Shown here: one piece after another, positions 56,480-64,000 of the stretch
How the letters are laid out: each line of letters starts with the position of its first letter
Numbering within the stretch: position 1 is the first letter of the stretch
From: Struthidea cinerea
Lineage: Eukaryota; Chordata; Aves; Passeriformes; Corcoracidae
Length of the DNA stretch: 64,000 nt
NCBI GenBank assembly: GCA_013397865.1
Contig: VZTI01004650.1
Coordinates: 236,834-300,833 of the forward strand
Direction: 5' to 3'
The notes under the pieces: generated by a model
Databases searched by the model: none
What the model saw: the letters and a program-made list of their open reading frames with translations, nothing else
What the model was told of the DNA's origin: nothing
Position numbers and translations under genes: made by a program

Positions 56480-59400
56480 TCAGGGCCTTTGTGACATGAT
56501 ACGCCTCAAACAGTGGGAATAATGTCTTTGAGCAGAAGAAGGACATCTCCCAGAGGGGAACACATACTGTGTTTCATGCCACAGAAGATGGAAACTGTTA
56601 CAAAGCTTTGGCTGTGGAGGTGCTCCTGTTTGCAGCCCGGGATGCCCTCTTTTCCTCAGCTCCCCAGACAAGGGAGACTCATGAATAAACAATTAAACAA
56701 TATTGTCAGGGTGAATTTTCCAGGAGTTCTGTAAATCACTGTGGTCAGCTGAAAACAAAACAAGGTCCAATCCCTGGGGCAGCAGATGTTCAGGACATTG
56801 GAGGATTGAACGTGAGCTGAGCCAAAATAAATCCCAAGGGGCAACAAAAAGTCAGCAACCTCCATTCCAAACAAGAGATTCCTTTGGATTATCCACTCCT
56901 GTACTGTTAATGCTTTGGTGTCAAGGTCCTGAAGAAAACATTCTCTGAGACCAGTGGTCAGAAAAGATTCCACAAAAGTAGTAGACACCTCTTCACCTCT
57001 CACAGTGTTCTGGACCACACACTACTGCAAGTTACGGGCATGCCTCCAAAGAGTGGAGAGGAAACTTTGGCGATGCTGCTAGCTACAAACTTAAAAACTT
57101 TGCTGCTACTACCTTAAGAAAATAAGTAGTAAATGCCCCCTCTGCAAGATGTAGAGAATTTCCCAAGCCAGTACTTTAGGAAAACTGTCTGCTACTCCAA
57201 TGCAAACCCCCTCAGTGTGAGGGCAAAGACAGTTTGTCCACAAACAAGGATGCAAAGGTATGAGTTGTGTCAGGGAGGCTCTTTTATCTGACTTTGCAGA
57301 CTACCACAGAGGTGCCATTGATGCAGGAAAGTGCAAAGAACTCAGTTTAAAACCACAGATAGGGCCTTTTAAGGCAGCTTGTGAAACCTGGCCATTCAGT
57401 TCTCTGCAGGCTATGGGGGACCCGAGTGATCAGGGATTATATGGGGTAGGGCAAAAAGCAGGTGAAGGAGTAACACAAAGTAACCTCCCCATCTAGTTTC
57501 AAACACAAGAATCCCAGTTTATTCAATTTCAGATTACAAATTCTGCAAATGCTGTTTTCAAGTCTGAGTCTGGACATGTGGTCTGAACCTTTCTGTATCT
57601 GACAGGAATATGCTGGAAAAATTCTAGAGGAGGGACAAACAAAAGTGCCCTAAAGGCATTGTTTTAAACTATAAATGACTTCTAATGCAATGCCACAACT
57701 TTTGGATGTTCGAGTCTAGAGTTATTGCTAAGCTTTGATACCAAAGCAATGCACTCATTCATAGGTCTTCAAACAATATTGTGTGTAACAAGCATGGTCT
57801 TTGTTGCTCAGAGGTTGTGCTCCCCAACAGACCTCTGACATAACCAGAGATGTAGCTGTACACAATATGGTTTTAATGCAGAGTTTCACACCACAGATTT
57901 TTAATGTCTCCTTATATTCCCTCATTCAGTTCTTGAATATCTCATGGTTTGAATATACTGTTACACAATAATTCATTACACACAAAGAGTTATGTCAAAA
58001 CAGCCATCTATATGAAATTACAAAATGCTCAAGAAAGAGGCTGCCAAAGTTCCAAAAAAAGAGGTGACATAACTACTTTGTGACAGAACAGAAAAAGCAC
58101 TTATGTATGCATTTATTTTCTTATCAGATGATGAAGTGAATCAGAAATGATATTAAGTTAATGTCAAACTTTAATATTATATATGATTTTAAAAGATGCA
58201 ATGAAGTCACATGCTCAAAGGCAACCTGAATTGCTGGGTTTACATAGAATGATTGTGCTAAAATGAAACAAAAGTAAAAAGCAGAAAGTATAAAAGAAGT
58301 CCTTAGGGCTACTGCAGAAAATCCTGAGGGGCTGAAACTCTGTTCTTTCCAGAAAGGTACAGAAATGAGTTTGCTTGATCTCTGGTATGTGTGTCATTTC
58401 TGGATTCATGCAAGCTAGGAATGTCACAGAGAGCTACTGTTTCAGTTTATTTCATTCCATTCATTAAAAAAAATAATGAAAAAGAATTTGACTATTTTTG
58501 ATCCTGAATGTAATGAGGATCTGGAGATGCTGAAAATGTTGTTGCGGTGCCAGAAGATTCCTTATTTCGGCAAAAGGGACTGGTCAAGACCTGACTTTAA
58601 GGTCTTTGGGCCCAATCCCATTGCCAATTGGAAAGAAAGTGTTTAATATTTGTCAAGTGCAAACAGGTAACTTCATGGCAGGAGTGCCAAGAGAGGTGAA
58701 AAATAACAGGATAAGTTCCTGGTGAAAATGGAAAATGGCTGAAATTCTGTGTGCACATATCAAATGAATATCTTCTTTTTTATCTTCTCCACCTCTTGCC
58801 TAAGGCCAAAATAATGCAATGATCCAACTAACAAGTGGATCCCTGCTGTCTCACAGTGACAAAAAACACAGACATCTTTGCCCAGATGGTCTGACTTAAA
58901 AGATAAGCCAACCAGGGACAGTTTTTGAAGACTGTGTTGCAAAATAATCAAATTAATGTCTTAAACACCTTGAGAAAATTCAGAACTGGCAAACTTCACA
59001 CAGGAACTCACCATATGTTTTCCAAGGCAAAAATAGTAAAGTACACGTATCTTCCTCCATGAAAGCCAGCAGATTTATTGCAACCTGTCTGCATACTCAG
59101 GTATGCAATATACACCAAGTCTGCATGGGAATGAGTCACAGCCACTCTTCTACTCCCTTTTCTTTGCGCTGTGCTCCTCCTGCACAATGCAAAAATGAAA
59201 CAAGAGGAGAAAGTGAAATTCAGAGACAAAAGCAAAGAGAGGCAACATAAGGAAAATTAATGGTACAAAAAGATCCTGGAAGGCCAAATAGCAGGGCTGT
59301 CCTGTTCCACTGGGCACTGTAACATGGCAAATGGCTCAGGATTTCTATTATTTTATTACAAGCGGATCACATGCAATGGCTGGATCACCCATCCTGGGCA

Positions 59401-62400
59401 GCCTGCTGTTCATACTTTTTGGCCTTTTTTTTTGTTATGAAGTTTTTGTTACTCCCCTTCAGGGTTTCTGCTTTTGCTTTTGCTGGTGTAGTTCAGTTTC
59501 TGACAGCAAGAGAAAACATGCTAGTACATGGCATTTAACCATGGTGCAAGCTAGATCTCCATCCGAAAGATTTAGAAAGTGGCTTGTTGGCAAAATCCCA
59601 GCTTTCACAAAACATAAATCACACCAATCTGCATCATTTGCCTGCTGATGTGGATGGAGCAGCATCTAAGGGGAAAGAAGGGAGAAGGCACTACTATTTC
59701 CGAGTTTTCCAAGCCCTGAAAAACTATAATATGAAAAATTTAACTTAAAAAAACAAAAAAAACCCCAAATTAAACCAAAACATCCAGGTCCAGCACAGTC
59801 TCATGTATCCCCGTGATTTCCAGGTGCTGATCAATTCAAAGCCCATGAAGACTCAAGGGTGATATGTGACCCCTTCGGGCTGTGGGAAGTGGCAGGGACA
59901 ATGTGAAGCCAACATGTCAGAGGCTCATTTTTCAAGGTCTGTATGTACAGATGGCTCAGCTATGGATCATGAGTGACACACAGTGGAGGGGTCTGTGAGC
60001 AGAGAGGGGATGCAGCCAAAAAAAATGCAAAAAAAGCATGCAGAACTTGAGAAAAAAACATGCTGTGTAGCTGCAGGGCCACTCCACAGCCATGCACTCA
60101 CAGAGTGCTCCTGGGCTTTCATAAGGAGACTGTAAACAAAGGAGAAGGAAGCAGAATGGGAAGAAAACCCAACACCTTTCTCAAGGGAAATTTTAGCTGA
60201 GAAAAATCAATATAGTAAAACGGGCGCTCCTCTTGTTACCCTACAGTTGAACACGAGACAAGTTGAAGCAAAAAACCTTCCCTTTCATGCTTCCCTAAAA
60301 GCACCAAGCACACATCTTCTTCCAATTTTCAGCGCTTGTGCCAACATTTGCTATTAACCTCTCCCTGTCCAAAGTGAGTCTCCGAAGGTCCTCCCTTGCC
60401 AGCTATGTCCTTAGTACTCTGCTGTGCTAGTTCAAGATGGTTAGTCCTTAAAAAGTCCACCCAGCTGTATGGAGAAAAAAATGGAAACTAGTTTACCCCC
60501 AAACACCTCTTTATGAGGTTTCCACAGAATGTTTTCTAATAATCTGGTGTGCAGAAAATCTGACTTTCTAATTGTGTGATGGGGTTTTTCCTAGCTTTAT
60601 GAGCCAAGCTATTAAAACTAACTTGTTGCCTTCTTTTATGCTCTTTCCTTCTGTGAAAGCGGTTTTTATTTTACTGCAGAACAGTAAGGACAAGGCAGGG
60701 TAGGTTTAACGAGTTAGTCAGAGTACAGATGCATTTTCCAGGGCTAGGGCAGGTGGTTTTGTCATCTGGAGGAGTGTATTATCTGCTGCTCCTATGTGCC
60801 TGGCAGGCACAGAGCCTCACCCATCCTGGCTCTGACTTCTGCATTGCAACTGTCTGAAAACATCTCATACTTATTATCTCTCCACGAATCTGCAGCCAGT
60901 TTTCTTCTTTATGAAAAAAAAAATTCCTCTTTTAGAATAACAGGGGGTGCAAGATCGATTCATCCTCCTTTGATCAGTGTAAGTTGTACTTTACTTGCAG
61001 AACACCTCCTTTGAAATCAGCAAATCATGCCATGAGCTCCAGTGGAGACAGTGATTATTTGTTGTAAAAAAAGGGATTTTTGTTGCAGAACAGGGACTTT
61101 TGTAGATGAAGAAGGGTTAGAAATTAAATGTAGGTCATAGTTTTCATGGAGACTTTTACAAAAATGGCTTTAAAAAGTTTATTAATAAGTGCTTAATAGA
61201 TTGCCTTAGTGACTGGTAATCAATTTGTGAGGAGTCCAGAGCGCAATGAGTTACCTCTAGCCTTTACTTATTTCAGAGTTACTTGAAATCCTTCATGACA
61301 CACATTAAACATGAAACATTCGAAATTTTGCATAAATCTATTACAAATCTTTTCCTACATAATTTCCATCCAAGTTATGACTGAAGTTGTTCTGCAGTGC
61401 GCGGTGCCCTTCCTGTCTGGGTGGATATTTAGGGTCCTGTAGAACAGATCTATGCTACTAGGATGACTTGCCTATCCTGTAATCTTTCCTGTAATCTTTA
61501 GGTTTCAGAAACTGAAGAGCAATTTTGATGGGGCTGTGCTGATTAATAGGAATCGAGGTTGTAGCTCTGTAGCGGTTTTTCATTAAAAGTAATGGGAGTT
61601 ATTACCAAACCTGCTAATGATTTCCTATAGTTTTAATTTCAAGGCATGTGACTGCAAGGGGCGATTTGGTATGAGGTAATTTTATTTTTTCCCTTCTTTA
61701 GAGTCACTTCGGGAATAATTTTTCATCTTTGCATATGGTTGTACTACTGCAATGTGATAAAATTCCCATACCAGTTCTTTGCTCAGAAAATTTATTTCTC
61801 ACTAACGGGCCTCTGTGACTAGCCAAAAATTCATCCCAGGACAGTTTCATGGAAAACAGTTGCCAGCTCAAAGAATTTTGATTCATTAACCAGACTGCTG
61901 ATAGGAGCTGGGCTGGGAATAGTCTTGAATGAGTTGCATGAAGTAATCCTCAGACTTTCCCTATGATTTGAACAGTCTCCGTGTGCACGCAGCCGCTCGT
62001 CTTCTGCCTGTGGCTACAGGAGTGACTCCATACCTGCAACAGGGACAAGCTGGGACTCCTTGCCCGGGTCACAGTTAACTGTTCTTTCAGTCCCACTAAA
62101 ACCAGTACAATTGGCTGTCACAGTCAAATGGGTCTAATAAATTGGAAGATATTTATATTCCCATTTATGCATCTATTTTTTCTCCTGCTGCAGCATCTTT
62201 GTTGACAGCATACAGCTACAGAACAGGAATGCTTATGCAACATGAAAGGGAAAAATTCTATTATGTACAAAAAAAGAGAACAAGGTACTGTGACAAAAGG
62301 GGAAAAAATGGCCAGGAAATGCAAATCTATCATGTATCTTTCCAAAATTATGTTAACTGCTCCCCACAGTCCCGACTTTGTTTTCTCCAGCAAGATTATT

Positions 62401-64000
62401 TCAAGTTGTGGAATCCAGAGAGCATCAGAAAATATCTTGCCTGATTCATATCTTCACTGATCCAAAAGACAGTTTTATAATTGAATCAGAGTCCTTGGAG
62501 GAGTAACCGTCTATTTGTTCGAAAGCATTTTAAAGGGCTTAGCAACAGAGTGAGACAGAATCCCACATGTGACACTCCACACCACCAAGTATGCAGCTTA
62601 TGAGTTTAGCGTGCCATTTCTCTGACAGCACAATTTTTCTCTTGCTTTAATATGCAAGGATAGGCAGAAATGAACCTCCCAGATACTTCTTTCTGTAGGG
62701 TGGGCTCATTTAGGATAAAAACCAGTATAATTTTGAGAGGATCGTAACACGTGTAGAATGCCAAACCTTTTATTTCTTCCTGCTGGGACATGGCCTCAAA
62801 ACATATCCTTTGACACCCTAACTTAAGAGATCTAAATTTGCTTCAAAAATCTTGGTGGTATCCAAGGGTTCTCTGTAAAGTTAGGAAGTTATGGTGTTAG
62901 GTCCTGCAGAAGCATTCAGGAAATAGAATAATTTTGCCCCATATTTATGACAACATGCAACAGATGGGGGAAACAAGAGGCCAAGGAGATAGAGGAGAGA
63001 GGAAGATAACACTATAAGCATATTTTCAGATAGACAAGTGCAGCGAATTTGTTGAGAGCTGTGATTGGAAGACCACCTTCTGCAGCTGTGTTTCTTTACA
63101 GATTGTGCAAACTGCTTCGGCTCTTCTTATGGCACTTGGACACAAAGAAATGCTGAGATTGAATATTCCTGAAGAATTGTGCTTGGGACATCCAGAGCTA
63201 CAGATGAGAGGTTTTTTTCACGAGACTAAGAGTTGAGCTCAAACCAGGGAGACGTGTACCTTAAAGGAAAGTTCTGAAAGACAGAAAGATCGAGTTCATC
63301 TTCAGGTTCTGCTTTTGCAGATAGTATGACCCAGAAATAGAAGAAATTTTCTAATGGAAAGTAACCTGATGGAGCCCTGGTCAAAGCAAGTAATCAACAG
63401 GGAGTAGAACTGACTGGCAGAGCATCACTGAGTCAGGAAGCACTTGGAAGATGAAGAGGGTGGTCAAAGAAAAATGAAGAGATGGAGAGCTGAAGAGGGA
63501 AGAGCCCCGGTGTGTGGCAACAGAATTGAAGCAATCAACATCTCCAGCTGGTGGAAAATGAGGAATTCTCCTTTGCTTTTAAGGAAGACACTTCGCTTCT
63601 GCAGTGGTCAAACTAAGTTTTAGCAGCCTGGAGTTATTCCAGGCAGTTAGATTTTTCCAGACCACTTCTAGACTTCCATGGGAGAAAGGTCACTTAATAA
63701 CACCCTTTCTTGCAAGAATCTATCCCACAAGAATTTCTACTAATCCCTTGGCCATGACATTGCTGAAATATATATTTTCCAGCTGCAGGAAGAGACTTGT
63801 CAATATGAGCAGCCCCAAGTACTGGGATAGCTTTTCACAGCACAGCTCACATGCCTATGGTGCTTTGTGCAGTTTCCTCAGCAGCACATGTTTTGATTCA
63901 GTTTAAGATAATTTAGGAGATAGACTAGGTAATTAATCTGCCTGTTCTGGATGCAGAGCTAAGGTACGCAATGTCAGTGAATTTCCATATTCCCATTTCG
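56480..64000. other. Intergenic sequence, no gene seen
   Basis: About 7.5 kb, AT-rich, with only short open frames of no recognised family. No LPAR1 exon or other G-protein-coupled receptor sequence could be found on either strand. Confidence 0.6.

Noticed and set aside
55565..56499. Open frames of 175 (-) and 221 (+) codons
   Set aside because: They lie inside the GC-rich solo LTR, where stops are rare by composition. No viral or cellular protein family is recognisable.
37986..64000. Search for LPAR1 or another neighbour gene
   Set aside because: No G-protein-coupled receptor motif or conserved exon was found on either strand.

Overview
This is vertebrate, almost certainly avian, genomic DNA. 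CR1 LINE fragments occur at about 21560-21862, 48048-48115 and 49990-50820. A solo endogenous-retrovirus LTR of a type I recall from bird genomes sits at 55428-56474. The one protein-coding gene I can support is MUSK, the muscle-specific receptor tyrosine kinase, on the + strand. It includes a kringle domain that I recall from Torpedo, frog and chicken MuSK and that mammals lack. A songbird is plausible from the LTR type, but this is not proven.

Bases 1-37362 hold the 3' part of MUSK. The exons for the signal peptide, Ig1 and Ig2 must lie upstream of the window, because the first exon seen (8617) opens in phase 1 inside Ig3. I place twelve coding exons: 8617-8741, 12592-12751, 14236-14242 (a 7-nt microexon), 17024-17290, 22173-22348, 22765-22788 (24 nt), 25872-25960, 26312-26471, 27726-27915, 28254-28445, 34696-34844 and 36686-37362. 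All are bounded by AG/GT, every splice phase matches its neighbour, and together they give 738 residues plus a stop. In order they encode Ig3, a short linker, the Frizzled-like cysteine-rich domain, a linker, a full six-cysteine kringle, a proline-rich stalk, one membrane helix, a juxtamembrane segment with the NPMY Dok-7 docking motif, and the complete kinase domain. In the known pathway, neural agrin bound to LRP4 activates MuSK, which with Dok-7 clusters acetylcholine receptors at the neuromuscular junction.

The most notable finding is the 7-nt microexon at 14236-14242. Without it the Ig3 exon (ends phase 1) and the Frizzled exon (starts phase 2) cannot join in frame. With it the linker reads Glu-Trp-Ser-Lys, as I recall for mammalian MuSK. 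Skipping it would shift the frame and stop translation at 17179-17181.

Bases 37363-64000 hold the MUSK 3' UTR and then about 26 kb in which I see no coding exon. This stretch contains a minus-strand U6 snRNA retropseudogene (about 40765-40825), two CR1 copies and the minus-strand solo LTR with a 5-bp target-site duplication. From vertebrate synteny as I recall it, LPAR1 on the opposite strand would be the next gene, but none of it is visible here. There is one assembly gap (7798-7836). No bacterial-type operon, CRISPR array or tRNA was seen.
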